A DNA stretch of 64,000 bases from positions 4,402,001 to 4,466,000 of the forward strand of contig NZ_CP094974.1 in NCBI RefSeq assembly GCF_022869805.1, read 5' to 3'. The position numbers and the translations under genes are program-made. Each line of letters opens with the position of its first letter. The first letter of the stretch is position 1. Below are positions 1-9,125 of this stretch, piece after piece. Source of the DNA: Halosolutus halophilus (lineage in GTDB: Archaea > Halobacteriota > Halobacteria > Halobacteriales > Natrialbaceae). The notes under the pieces are model-generated. The model searched no databases, was not told where the DNA came from, and worked only from the letters and a program-made list of their open reading frames with translations.

Positions 1-107
1 TTGATCGTATACGAGAGCCCGACGTTCGCCTCGACCTCTTCACCCTCGTCCTGGATGGACTCCCCGTCCGAGGACGTGTCGTCGCGTTGGTGTTCCGTTA
101 CTGCCAT
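1..107 (-). CDS. dppC: ABC transporter permease, DppC-like (N-terminal fragment)
   Basis: Only the first 35 codons are in the window; the gene continues past the left edge. The visible protein begins MAVTEHQRDDTSS and is an acidic, hydrophilic N-terminal tail, as is usual for the second permease of haloarchaeal peptide transporters. Its start lies 28 bp after the stop of the DppB-like permease on the same strand, so it is the next operon gene. The DppC identity rests on gene order (binding protein, DppB, then DppC) because the permease domain itself is outside the window. Confidence 0.6.
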   Translation of the reverse strand, partial: MAVTEHQRDDTSSDGESIQDEGEEVEANVGLSYTI

Positions 108-135
108 CGTTTCTCACCTTCGTTGATTCGTGCCA

Positions 136-1152
136 TCATTCTTGGCCACCGTATTTGACTCGCGGATCGATGTACGCGTACGAGATGTCGGTAATGATGA
201 CGCCGACGAGGTACGTGAGACCGAACACGATAGTCGTTCCCATCACGACCGGGTAGTCCCGTTGATGGATCGCTTGGATGATCAACCGCCCCATACCGTT
301 TATCTCGAAAACAGTCTCGGTCAGCACCGCCCCACCGAGCGCCGTGCTCAGACCGAGCCCGATGATCGTGATGACCGGAAGCTGGGCGGGTCTGAACGCG
401 TGTTTGCGGATGATCGTACGCTCTGGAACGCCGTAAGCCCGGGCGAGTTTGATGTACTCGTCCTGTAACGTGTCGACCATCGTCGATCGTTCGATCCGCG
501 TTATCTGTGCCATTTGCAGCGTTCCCAGGGTGATCATCGGCAGGATCAGATGCCTGACCGAGAGAGCGATGACCTGTAGCTGGGTCTCAGTTCTGCGAGT
601 CACCCGGCTGCCGGTTCCCGGCTCGGTCCACGGCATGACGAGTCCCCGTGACGGGAACAGGTCGAGGTGGGTGGCGAAGACGATGATCAACATCAGCCCG
701 ATCCAGAACGACGGTGTGGAGACGCCGATCAACGAGACGATCCGTGCGACGTGATCGGTGGACTCGTTTCGTCGCTTGGCGGAGATGATCCCCAGCGGAA
801 CGGCGGTGGCGATCGCGAACGTGAACGCCGACACGGTCAGCAACAGCGTGATCGGAAGCCGATTCATGATGAGTTCAGCCACCGGCATTCCGGAGTTGAC
901 GTTGATACTCTCGCCGAGGTCACCCTGCGCGACGCTCCCGAGGTAATTGAGGTATCGCTCGTAGACCGGCTTGTCCAGTCCGTACTTGGCCTGCACCTCG
1001 GCGATCTGTTGTGCGCTCGGTGACGGACCGAGCATGATACTCACCGGGTCGCCGGGGATGGCGTTAACGAGGAAGAATACGATCGTTAAGATCCCGAGCA
1101 GTACCGGCACCGCTTGCACTATTCGCCACGCTGTGTACCGAAGTAAACTCAT
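136..1152 (-). CDS. dppB: ABC transporter permease, DppB-like
   Basis: Inner-membrane permease of a dipeptide/oligopeptide ABC importer, 338 aa, the normal length for DppB. It starts MSLLRYTAWRIVQAVPVLLG, the typical DppB opening with a first membrane helix, followed by about five more hydrophobic segments. The EAA-type loop is visible near residue 225 (DEYIKLARAYGVPERTII), the site that docks the ATPase. It sits 120 bp downstream of the dppA-like gene and just before the dppC fragment, all on the minus strand. No ATPase genes are in the window; they are expected beyond the left edge. Substrate specificity (peptide, nickel or sugar) cannot be read from the permease. Confidence 0.9.
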   Translation of the reverse strand: MSLLRYTAWRIVQAVPVLLGILTIVFFLVNAIPGDPVSIMLGPSPSAQQIAEVQAKYGLDKPVYERYLNYLGSVAQGDLGESINVNSGMPVAELIMNRLPITLLLTVSAFTFAIATAVPLGIISAKRRNESTDHVARIVSLIGVSTPSFWIGLMLIIVFATHLDLFPSRGLVMPWTEPGTGSRVTRRTETQLQVIALSVRHLILPMITLGTLQMAQITRIERSTMVDTLQDEYIKLARAYGVPERTIIRKHAFRPAQLPVITIIGLGLSTALGGAVLTETVFEINGMGRLIIQAIHQRDYPVVMGTTIVFGLTYLVGVIITDISYAYIDPRVKYGGQE

Positions 1153-1272
1153 GAATAATCACCCTCTCGTGTAATACTGTACTAATTCTACCGTCATTCT
1201 ACAGTCAAATCCTTAATATTCCGGGGAATCTTCCGCCGTCGACGAATACGTTTCTTTCCGGTCTCTGTCCGA

Positions 1273-2859
1273 TTACTCGACGCCGATGTTGTTGAAGTGC
1301 GTCGACAGCGGGATGATAGCGGAATCCGGATGCGACTGGAAGTCGCTGATGTAATCCGCTACGCCGTAGCTGTTTTTCATGTTGTAGGCGGGCAGGTGCA
1401 CGCGGTCCTCGAGGATCGTGTTCGTCGCCTCGACGTACATCTCGCGGCGCGTCTCCTGGTCGGGCTCTTCGCGCGCGTCCATGATCAGCTGGTCGACCTC
1501 GTCGTTGCCGTAGTACGTTCCGTTCGTGGAGCCCTCGAGTTCCTGCGCGAACAGGTAGTAGGTGAACGCTTCCGGATCGGGCGACCCGGACCACCCGAGG
1601 GTGTACATGTTGTAGTCGTCCTCGCTCCCCGTGGCGTACAGGTCGAGGAAGGTACCCCACTCGAGGCGCTCGAACGTGACATTGTTGAAGCCGACCTCCT
1701 TGAGACCGTTACTCACGGACTCGCCGATCGCTTCGCGCATGTCGTCCGGGGGAACGATGATGTTCCACTCGTAATCCATGCTGACGCCCGCGTCCTCGAA
1801 CAGCTGCGTGGCCTGGTCGATGTCGCGGTCGTGCGGGACCTCCGCCCACTCGTCCTGGGGGAAGTCCCAGGCGTCGACGATCGACTGCGGGAACGGGCTG
1901 TACTGGCGGACGCCGGCGGGCTCGACGAAGCTCTCGATCGCGTCGTCCATCGAGAACGCGTAGTCGACGGCCTCGCGCACCTGCGGATCGGCGGTCGGCC
2001 CTTCGTTACAGTTGAACGCCAGGTAGAAGTACCCGATGCCGAGGGTCGATTCGATCGACGCGCCGTCCATGTTCTTGACGTCCTCCCACAGCTGTGGTGG
2101 GACGGTCTCGATGATGTCGCTCTCGCCGGTCTCGAGTCCGGTCACGCGCGTGGACTGTTCCTCGACGAAGTCGAACTCGACCCCCGAGATGTTGGGGTCC
2201 TGTTCGCCCCAGTAGTCGTCCCAGCGCTCGAGCAGAACGTACTGTCCGTCCTCCCACTCGACCCACTGGAACGGGCCGCTACCGACCGGATCGTGACCGA
2301 ACTCTTCTTCGTTTCCTTCGCGTTCGGATTTCGGCACGATCGACGCGCCGATCGTGGTATTGAACGCCGCGTAGGGGTATTCGAGGTTGAACTCGACGGT
2401 CTTGTCGTCGACTACCTCGATGCTTTCGATCATGTTGACCTCGGCGGCGTTCTCCGTCTCCTCGTTGACCGGCGCCTCGAACGAGTACTTGACGTCCTCC
2501 GCGGTGACGCCGTCGCCGTTCTGGAACGTCGCTTCGTCTTTGATCTCGGCCGTCCAGGTCGTCCCGTCGTCGCTCACTTCCGGCTCGCCGTCCGCAAGCA
2601 CCGGGACGAGGGAGTCGGTCGCGTCCGCGTTGTACGTGTACAGACCCTCGTAGATCTGCTCGTTGACCTGCGCGGTCGGGACGCCGTTCGCGACGATGGG
2701 GTCGAAGCCGTACGCCCACCCTTTCTCCTGCGTGAACAAGAGTTCGTTATCGCCGCTGTCACTGCTCCCGCCGATGCACCCTGCGAATGTTACTGCGGAG
2801 GCAGCAGCGCCCGAGGCGAGGAGTCGCCGTCGGGACAGTTCTGACACGTGATGTGACAT
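1273..2859 (-). CDS. dppA: Peptide ABC transporter substrate-binding lipoprotein
   Basis: Extracellular solute-binding protein of family 5 (DppA/OppA type), 528 aa. I chose the ATG at 2859 because the protein then begins MSHHVSELSRRRLLASG, a Tat signal with an RRRLL core, followed by a hydrophobic stretch and the lipobox FAGC near residue 28. It is therefore exported folded and lipid-anchored, as is usual for haloarchaeal binding proteins. An in-frame upstream start at 2949 would add 30 residues that bury the signal. The body carries family features such as GDGVTAEDVKYSFE and HDPVGSGPFQWVEW. A TATA-like box 27-34 bp upstream of this start supports it. First gene of the dpp operon; the ligand is not predictable. 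Confidence 0.9.
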   Translation of the reverse strand: MSHHVSELSRRRLLASGAAASAVTFAGCIGGSSDSGDNELLFTQEKGWAYGFDPIVANGVPTAQVNEQIYEGLYTYNADATDSLVPVLADGEPEVSDDGTTWTAEIKDEATFQNGDGVTAEDVKYSFEAPVNEETENAAEVNMIESIEVVDDKTVEFNLEYPYAAFNTTIGASIVPKSEREGNEEEFGHDPVGSGPFQWVEWEDGQYVLLERWDDYWGEQDPNISGVEFDFVEEQSTRVTGLETGESDIIETVPPQLWEDVKNMDGASIESTLGIGYFYLAFNCNEGPTADPQVREAVDYAFSMDDAIESFVEPAGVRQYSPFPQSIVDAWDFPQDEWAEVPHDRDIDQATQLFEDAGVSMDYEWNIIVPPDDMREAIGESVSNGLKEVGFNNVTFERLEWGTFLDLYATGSEDDYNMYTLGWSGSPDPEAFTYYLFAQELEGSTNGTYYGNDEVDQLIMDAREEPDQETRREMYVEATNTILEDRVHLPAYNMKNSYGVADYISDFQSHPDSAIIPLSTHFNNIGVE

Positions 2860-2885
2860 ACCATGAAAAATGCCGTAACGCACCA

Positions 2886-2893
2886 CATATAAG
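2886..2893 (-). promoter_or_regulatory. TATA-like box of the dpp operon
   Basis: Read on the minus strand, ACTTATAT lies 27-34 bp before the dppA ATG, the spacing expected for a leaderless haloarchaeal transcript. The surrounding 2860-3127 segment is AT-rich and separates the dpp operon from the divergent PPC-domain gene. Confidence 0.55.
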
Positions 2894-3127
2894 TTTTGGT
2901 TCTGTCGCGATATATGCCGCAAAATCCGAATGGAATATATAAAAAACAAATCAATTAGATATGGTACATATCGGGAGCAGCCAAGCTAGGGACACTCCGA
3001 GAATGAAGAACCATCATTATTAATTCTTTCTGAACCGAAGTAATACAACAGCGAATTCATTCGTTCGTGCGCAGTCACTGGTAGACAAACGGAGAGCTTT
3101 TTCTATCGGCCGATACAGGTGTTCCGT

Positions 3128-3547
3128 ATGAACTACCGAGCCGTCGAAACCGCGGGTGAGTACGTCGCCCGCCTCGAGACCGGTGCCGACTGGCGGGCCG
3201 AGATCGAATCGCTCGCGGACGAGGTCGGAGCCGACGCGGCCTGGTTTACGGCCCTCGGCGCGGTACAGGATGCCGAACTGTGGTTCTACGATCAGGACGA
3301 CTGCGAGTACCGTCCGATCGAGTTCGACGAGCCACTCGAGGTGGCGAGTTGCGTGGGGAACGTGTCGTGGTTAGACGACGAACGGTTCGCGCACACGCAC
3401 GTCGTCCTCTCGGGCCCCGACGGTGACGCCGTCGCGGGCCACCTGAACGAGGCGACGGTCTGGGCTGGCGAAGTCCACATGCGGGTCTTCGAGCAGGGGC
3501 TCGAACGGGAACACGACGAGACGACCGATCTCGATCTCTGGCTCTGA
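3128..3547 (+). CDS. PPC (DUF296) domain protein
   Basis: 139-aa protein with the plant-and-prokaryote-conserved (PPC/DUF296) fold, often annotated as DNA-binding. The domain fills the protein: ETGADWRAEIESLADEVGADAAW near the start, then the core strand VASCVGNVSWLDDERFAHTHV and GHLNEATVWAGEVHM. H and E residues in these two segments are the typical metal-site positions of the family. ATG at 3128 gives MNYRAVETAGEY; a GTG at 3119 adds only three residues. The stop is one base before the polC ATG, so the two are almost certainly co-transcribed. Its biochemical role in archaea is unknown. Confidence 0.85.
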   Translation: MNYRAVETAGEYVARLETGADWRAEIESLADEVGADAAWFTALGAVQDAELWFYDQDDCEYRPIEFDEPLEVASCVGNVSWLDDERFAHTHVVLSGPDGDAVAGHLNEATVWAGEVHMRVFEQGLEREHDETTDLDLWL

Positions 3548-3548
3548 C

Positions 3549-6500
3549 ATGCGCGAGGCAGACCGGCAGTACTTCCAGCGGCTCGAAACCCAGCTCGACG
3601 AGGCGTTCGACGTCGCCGAACGGGCGAAGGAAGGTAGCGCGGATCCCCGTCCCGAGGTCGAGATTCCCGTCGCCAAGGACATGGCCGATCGGGTCGAGAA
3701 CATCCTCGGGATCGACGGCGTCGCCGAGCGCGTGCGCGAACTCGAGGGGGAGATGAGCCGCGAGGAGGCCGCGTTGGAACTCGCGAAGGACTTCGCGGAG
3801 GGCGAGGTCGGCGATTACGAGACGAAAGCCGGCAAGGTCGAGGGAGCGGTCCGGACTGCCGTCGCCCTCCTCACGGAGGGCGTCGTCGCCGCGCCGATCG
3901 AGGGGATCGACCGGGTCGAGATCCTCCAGAACGACGACGGAACGGAGTTCGTCAACGTCTACTACGCCGGGCCGATCCGATCGGCGGGCGGGACCGCACA
4001 GGCGCTCTCGGTGCTGGTCGCGGACTACACCCGCGCGCTGGTGGGGATCGAGCAGTACGAGCCTCGCCAGGAGGAGGTCGAGCGCTACGCCGAGGAGATC
4101 GGTCTCTACGACAAGGAGACCGGCCTCCAGTACACGCCGAAGGGAAAGGAGACGAAGTTCATCGCGAAGCACATGCCGATCATGCTGGACGGCGAAGCGA
4201 CGGGCGACGAGGAGGTCTCCGGCTTTCGCGACCTGGAACGGGTCGACACCAACAGCGCCCGCGGCGGGATGTGTCTGGTCATGGCCGAGGGGATCGCCCT
4301 CAAGGCCCCGAAGATCCAGCGCTACACCCGGAATCTGGACGAGGTCGACTGGCCGTGGCTCCAGGACCTGATCGACGGCAACTACGACGCGAGCGACGAG
4401 GGTGACGCGACCGACGACGAGGAAAGCGACGGCGGCGACGAGTCGGAGGACGAGGACTGGGAGACGGCCGAGGACGCTGACGAGGAAGACGCGACGGCAG
4501 ACGGCAACGATCCCGCGGCCGACGAACCGGCGGGTCCGCCGCGGGTCGACGAGTCGACGAAGTTCCTGCGGGACCTGATCGCCGGCCGTCCGGTCTTCTC
4601 CCATCCCTGTGCGCAGGGCGGTTTCCGCCTGCGCTACGGCCGGGCGCGGAACCACGGCTTCGCGACCGCCGGCGTCCACCCCGCCGCGATGCACCTCGTG
4701 GACGACTTCCTCGCGACGGGAACCCAGATCAAGACCGAACGCCCCGGCAAAGCCGCCGGCGTCGTCCCCGTCGACTCGATCGAGGGCCCGACCGTCAAAC
4801 TGGCCAACGGCGACGTCCGGCGGATCGACGACCCCGAGGACGCCCTCGAGATCAGAAACGGCGTCGAGAAGATCCTCGATCTCGGCGAGTACCTCGTCAA
4901 CTACGGCGAATTCGTCGAGAACAACCACCCGCTCGCCCCCGCCTCCTACACCTACGAGTGGTGGGTCCAGGACCTCGAGGCGGCCGGCTCGGACGTCCAG
5001 GCTCTCGAGGACGATCCCCACGTCGACCTCGAGTTCCCGACCGCCGATCGGGCCCTCGAGTGGGCCACGGAGTACGACGCGCCGCTCCACCCCGAGTACA
5101 CCTATCTCTGGCACGACCTCTCGGTCGACTCGTTCTGCTCGCTGGCCGAAACCGTCGCCGACGGCCGAGTCACGAACGACGGCGAGACGCTCGTGATCGA
5201 CCACACCGACGTCGCTCGCGACGCCCTCGAGACGATCGTCATCGAGCATCGCCAGCGCGAGGACCGCCTCGAGATCGACGACTGGGAGCCGTTCGTCCGA
5301 ACGCTCGGCTGTGAGATCCGTCACACCGCGACCGATGGGGCCAGCGTCCAGGGGAGCGATCCCGAGGGGCGGGCCGTCGAACTCGAACGGACCTGGTCCG
5401 ACGACGACCTCTCCGAGCGCGCCCGGAACTGGGGCCACGAAGAGGCCGGCGAGAACGCCATCGAGGCCGTCAACGAGGTGGCACCCTTCGCCGTCCGCGA
5501 ACGGGCCCCGACCCGGATCGGGAACCGGATGGGTCGCCCCGAGAAATCGGAGCGCCGCGATCTGAGCCCGCCGGTCCACACCCTGTTCCCGATCGGGGAG
5601 GCCGGCGGCGCACAGCGGGACGTCTCCAAGGCCGCCAAACACGCCGAGACGATGTCGGACACGCCCGGCGTCGTCGAAGTGCAGGTCGGCCGCAAGCGCT
5701 GTGCGAACTGCGGCACGGAGACGTTCACGAACCGCTGTCCCGACTGCGACGAGCGGACGACGCCCGACTACCGGTGTCCCGACTGCGACCAGCGGGTCGA
5801 CCCCGACGAGGCGGGTCGCGTCGAGTGCGATCGCTGCGAGATCGAGGCGACCTGCGTCGAGACCCGCGAGATCGACATCAACGAGGAGTACCGCGCCGCC
5901 CTGGAGTCGGTCGGCGAACGCGAGAACGCCTTCGAGATCCTCAAGGGCGTCAAGGGGCTGTCCTCGACGACCAAGATCCCCGAACCGATCGAGAAGGGGG
6001 TCCTGCGCGCGAAGCACGACGTCTCCTCGTTCAAGGACGGCACCGTCCGGTACGACATGACCGACCTCCCCGTGACGTCCGTCCGGGCGAGCGAACTCGA
6101 CGTCGACGTCGGCCAGTTGCGGGCGCTCGGCTACGAGGAGGACGTTCACGGCGAACCGCTGACCCACGAGGACCAACTGGTCGAACTCAAGGTCCAGGAC
6201 GTCGTCCTCTCGGACGGCGCGGCCGAGCACATGCTCCAGACCGCCGACTTCATCGACGACCTGCTGGAGCAGTACTACGGCCTCGAGCCGTTCTACGAAC
6301 TCGACGATCGGCAGGCCCTCGTGGGGGAACTCGTCTTCGGGATGGCACCGCACACGAGTGCGGCAACTGTCGGGAGGGTGATCGGTTTTACGAGCGCCGC
6401 AGTCGGATACGCGCATCCGTACTTTCACGCCGCGAAACGAAGGAATTGCGACGGAGACGAAGATTGCGTGATGCTCCTTCTGGACGGTCTATTGAACTTT

Positions 6501-7193
6501 AGTAAAACATTCCTGCCAGATCAACGCGGGGGGAAGATGGACGCGCCCCTCGTCATGTCCTCCCGGATCGACCCCTCCGAGATCGACGACGAGGCGCACA
6601 ACATGGACATCGTCACGCAGTACCCCCGCGAGTTCTACCTCGCCACGCGCGAGCAGGCCGACCCCGGCGAGGTCGACGTCCAGATCGCCGAGGACACGCT
6701 CGGCACCGACGGGGAGTACACCGGGTTCGAGCACACCCACGACACGACGGACATCGCGATGGGGCCCGACCTCTCGGCGTACAAGACGCTCGGCTCGATG
6801 ATGGACAAGATGGATGCCCAGCTCGAGCTCTCGCGGAAACTCGAAGCCGTCGACGAGACGGACGTCGCCGAGCGGGTCATCGAGTACCACTTCCTGCCGG
6901 ACCTGATCGGCAACCTCCGGGCGTTCTCCCGCCAGGAGACGCGCTGTCTCGACTGCGGCGAGAAGTTCCGCCGAATGCCGCTGACCGAGGACTGCCGGGA
7001 GTGTGGCGGCCGGGTCAACCTCACCGTCCACAAGGGCTCCGTGAACAAGTACATGCAGACGGCGATCGAGGTCGCCGAGGAGTACGACTGCCGGACTTAC
7101 ACGAAACAGCGGTTAGAGGTGCTCGAACGGGCGCTCGAGAGCATTTTCGAGAACGACAAGAACAAGCAGTCGGGGATCGAGGATTTCATGTGA
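3549..7193 (+). CDS. polC: DNA polymerase D large subunit DP2
   Basis: Catalytic large subunit of the archaeal replicative polymerase PolD, 1214 aa, intein-free. The catalytic motif NCDGDED is at about residues 966-972, inside the conserved block HPYFHAAKRRN and LLLDGLLNFSKTFLPD. By alignment with Pyrococcus DP2, D968 and D970 are the catalytic aspartates. Two zinc sites are visible: CANCGTET with CPDCDERT and CPDCDQRV (about 718-765), and CLDCGEKF with CRECGGRV (about 1131-1155). Residues about 276-333 form a very acidic insert typical of halophiles. The segment at 6346-6537, over the active site, uses clearly different codons from the rest of the gene (AGG, AAT, CTA, TTG, AGT, ACA). This is the site where inteins are found in other archaeal DP2 genes. 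The small subunit DP1 is not in the window. Confidence 0.97.
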   Translation: MREADRQYFQRLETQLDEAFDVAERAKEGSADPRPEVEIPVAKDMADRVENILGIDGVAERVRELEGEMSREEAALELAKDFAEGEVGDYETKAGKVEGAVRTAVALLTEGVVAAPIEGIDRVEILQNDDGTEFVNVYYAGPIRSAGGTAQALSVLVADYTRALVGIEQYEPRQEEVERYAEEIGLYDKETGLQYTPKGKETKFIAKHMPIMLDGEATGDEEVSGFRDLERVDTNSARGGMCLVMAEGIALKAPKIQRYTRNLDEVDWPWLQDLIDGNYDASDEGDATDDEESDGGDESEDEDWETAEDADEEDATADGNDPAADEPAGPPRVDESTKFLRDLIAGRPVFSHPCAQGGFRLRYGRARNHGFATAGVHPAAMHLVDDFLATGTQIKTERPGKAAGVVPVDSIEGPTVKLANGDVRRIDDPEDALEIRNGVEKILDLGEYLVNYGEFVENNHPLAPASYTYEWWVQDLEAAGSDVQALEDDPHVDLEFPTADRALEWATEYDAPLHPEYTYLWHDLSVDSFCSLAETVADGRVTNDGETLVIDHTDVARDALETIVIEHRQREDRLEIDDWEPFVRTLGCEIRHTATDGASVQGSDPEGRAVELERTWSDDDLSERARNWGHEEAGENAIEAVNEVAPFAVRERAPTRIGNRMGRPEKSERRDLSPPVHTLFPIGEAGGAQRDVSKAAKHAETMSDTPGVVEVQVGRKRCANCGTETFTNRCPDCDERTTPDYRCPDCDQRVDPDEAGRVECDRCEIEATCVETREIDINEEYRAALESVGERENAFEILKGVKGLSSTTKIPEPIEKGVLRAKHDVSSFKDGTVRYDMTDLPVTSVRASELDVDVGQLRALGYEEDVHGEPLTHEDQLVELKVQDVVLSDGAAEHMLQTADFIDDLLEQYYGLEPFYELDDRQALVGELVFGMAPHTSAATVGRVIGFTSAAVGYAHPYFHAAKRRNCDGDEDCVMLLLDGLLNFSKTFLPDQRGGKMDAPLVMSSRIDPSEIDDEAHNMDIVTQYPREFYLATREQADPGEVDVQIAEDTLGTDGEYTGFEHTHDTTDIAMGPDLSAYKTLGSMMDKMDAQLELSRKLEAVDETDVAERVIEYHFLPDLIGNLRAFSRQETRCLDCGEKFRRMPLTEDCRECGGRVNLTVHKGSVNKYMQTAIEVAEEYDCRTYTKQRLEVLERALESIFENDKNKQSGIEDFM

Positions 7194-7366
7194 ACCGACC
7201 GTTTGCGCTGCGCACGTCGCCTCGTCGCTCGGCAAAAGGTCGATCGAAAGGGCTCCTCCTTCCGTTCCGTGACCCTTCGCGTCACTCCACATCAGTCGTC
7301 GGCCCGCTCGAGAGCGCCTGCGGTGTTCTCTCGCGGTGAGTCCGGCGGACGCGTCCTCGTCGCCGG

Positions 7367-8275
7367 TCAGTCACCGACGCTGCCCAGTCCCGGCATCTCG
7401 GCGTCCGGATACTCGATCGTCGGCGCGCACCGCCGGCCCGGCAACCGCTCCAGCAGGGCGTCGTTGAATCGCTGCGGTCGTTCCCGTGGCGCCCAGTGCC
7501 CGCAGTCCTCGATGAGGTCCACTTCGGCGTCCGGGATTCGCCGTGCCGCACGGATCGACCACTCGACCGGGACGAGCGGATCCTGTTTCCCGTGGATGAG
7601 CGCCGTCGGCACGGCGAGCGAGTCGAGGTCGTCGACGAAGTTCGTCGCGACCCGGCCGCTGAAGGAGAGTTCGTTGCCCTGGAACTGTTTGAACGCCTGT
7701 AACGATCGCGGCGTCTTGAGTTTCGCCCTGACGTCGTCGACGAACTCGCGCGGGAGGTTGTCCGCATCCGCGACGAGACCGTCCAGGACGGCGCGAACGC
7801 TCCGGTTCGACACGCTCGCGGCGATCTTTCCGAACTCCGCGGCCCCCGGGATCTGTGACAGGTGCTTCCACGTCAGGGCCTCCGGCAGTCGCTCACCAAG
7901 CCCGTAGCTGCTGACGAGCGCCAGTCGATCGACGCGGCCGGGGCTGGCGAGCGCGTAACCGAGGGCTGCGCCGCCGCCCATGGAGATGCCGACGAGCGAG
8001 ACGCTGTCGTACGGCAGCGTCGCGAGGAAGCCGTCGAGGACGTCGACGTACGCGTCGATCGTGTGCTCGACGGAGCCGGTGCTGTTCCCGTACTCGGGCC
8101 AGTCGAGCGCGTAGACGCGGTACTCCTCCGCGAGGGCGTCGACGGTGTGACGCCACGAGACCGTCGCGTCGTCGATCCCTGCCCCGTGGAGTAACACGAC
8201 GGGCGGTCCGTCGGTTCCCGCGCGCCGGTAGGCGATGCGACAGTTCCCGACGGTGGCGACGCCGGTCCCGGTCAT
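7367..8275 (-). CDS. Alpha/beta-fold hydrolase
   Basis: 302-aa alpha/beta hydrolase. The oxyanion region VVLLHGAGIDDATVSW, the nucleophile elbow SLVGISMGGG (Ser in G-I-S-M-G), an acidic residue in LIHGKQDPLVPVEW and the histidine in EDCGHWAPRERP form the expected Ser-Asp-His triad. ATG at 8275 is preferred over a TTG at 8293, because MTGTGVATVGNCRIAYR leads straight into the first strand. It is convergent with polC and has no operon partner. The family includes esterases, lipases, haloperoxidase-like and C-C hydrolases; the substrate cannot be predicted. Confidence 0.85.
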   Translation of the reverse strand: MTGTGVATVGNCRIAYRRAGTDGPPVVLLHGAGIDDATVSWRHTVDALAEEYRVYALDWPEYGNSTGSVEHTIDAYVDVLDGFLATLPYDSVSLVGISMGGGAALGYALASPGRVDRLALVSSYGLGERLPEALTWKHLSQIPGAAEFGKIAASVSNRSVRAVLDGLVADADNLPREFVDDVRAKLKTPRSLQAFKQFQGNELSFSGRVATNFVDDLDSLAVPTALIHGKQDPLVPVEWSIRAARRIPDAEVDLIEDCGHWAPRERPQRFNDALLERLPGRRCAPTIEYPDAEMPGLGSVGD

Positions 8276-8714
8276 GGTCGCCGCCGATCGCAAGTGGGCC
8301 AGTTACCACCCGTGACGACGCCGCGTCGCTCGCCCGGGCAGACCGATACCGTCGCGCTTCCTTCCACGACGCCTCTTCCGGCCCGTGGGCTGGTCGGGCG
8401 GTCGTCGATCGTCGCCCCGATCCCGGCCGACGATGCCGTGATACCAGTTCTCATTCCTGCCTACTCGGGACGGTTACTAAATAATGTTTGTGGTCATTTT
8501 TATGTCCAATTTACATCGTTCATGCCGGCGTGACGACCGGCCGTCGGTGCCGAGTCGGGTCCCGCTACTACAGTCGATCCGGATCGATTTGATATAGCGA
8601 GATCTGGTTTATCTCTCGAATTTGATCGAAGATACCGAAATTCGCGGATCCTGAAGATTCTGCCGCGCTGGCCGCCCTCCCTCCTTTATACGGGTGCGCG
8701 GCGTGAAATCTCAT
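8276..8714. other. Intergenic region without a supported gene
   Basis: Open frames here lack recognisable domains and normal codon bias. The stretch around 8471-8525 is AT-rich (TTACTAAATAATG and CATTTTTATG), and 8571-8660 is also AT-rich with ATATAG. This suggests promoter DNA for the zinc-ribbon gene at 8715 and possibly an unannotated transcript. I see no tRNA or repeat. Confidence 0.5.
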
Positions 8715-9014
8715 ATGACCAACGAACAGCACCAACCGCGACTCGGCTTCGGAACGGAAGTTTACACCGAGGACGGAGCCAGGATCGGCCGGATTCGCGG
8801 CTTCGACGAGGAGGGGTTCTACGTCACCCTCCGGGACGGGATCCAGGGGATGAGCGTCGAACACGTCCGATCGGGTCACGAGTTCGGCGAAGCCGAACTG
8901 ATGTGGCGGTGTCTCGAGTGCGGCGAGATGGGGAGTCTCGATCGGGATCTGCCGGAGACCTGCCCGTCCTGTGGGAGCGACCGGGAGGACCTGTACTACT
9001 GGACCGAGGACTGA
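8715..9014 (+). CDS. Rubredoxin-like zinc-ribbon protein (DUF7130-type)
   Basis: 99-aa small protein. The N-terminal half (LGFGTEVYTEDGARIGRIRG) resembles a PRC-barrel-like beta module. The C-terminal half carries a rubredoxin-like zinc ribbon: CLECGEMG, then CPSCGSDRED about 20 residues later. The aromatic C-terminus LYYWTED is typical of a haloarchaeal family I recall as DUF7130. ATG at 8715 is chosen; an upstream GTG would add seven residues without a better signal. It stands alone between intergenic regions. Function is unknown; a structural zinc is likely from the two CxxC pairs. Confidence 0.8.
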   Translation: MTNEQHQPRLGFGTEVYTEDGARIGRIRGFDEEGFYVTLRDGIQGMSVEHVRSGHEFGEAELMWRCLECGEMGSLDRDLPETCPSCGSDREDLYYWTED

Positions 9015-9125
9015 GTGGGCCGACACCGCTCCGGCGACTTTTCGTGGGATCATCGACGATCCAGTGTTGGTCCCCCTGAAATCGGACCCGAACTGCCTTT
9101 GACGTCCAGGCGCGACGAGTGAAAT

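Noticed and set aside
3246-6428. Long open frame of over 1000 codons antisense to polC
   Set aside because: It mirrors the real polC gene; G/C-ending codons on one strand leave the antisense open. Residues are arginine/valine repeats with no domain.
8294-8533. 79-codon frame between the hydrolase and zinc-ribbon genes
   Set aside because: Composition is proline-rich with weak codon bias and no recognisable domain; the region looks like promoter DNA.
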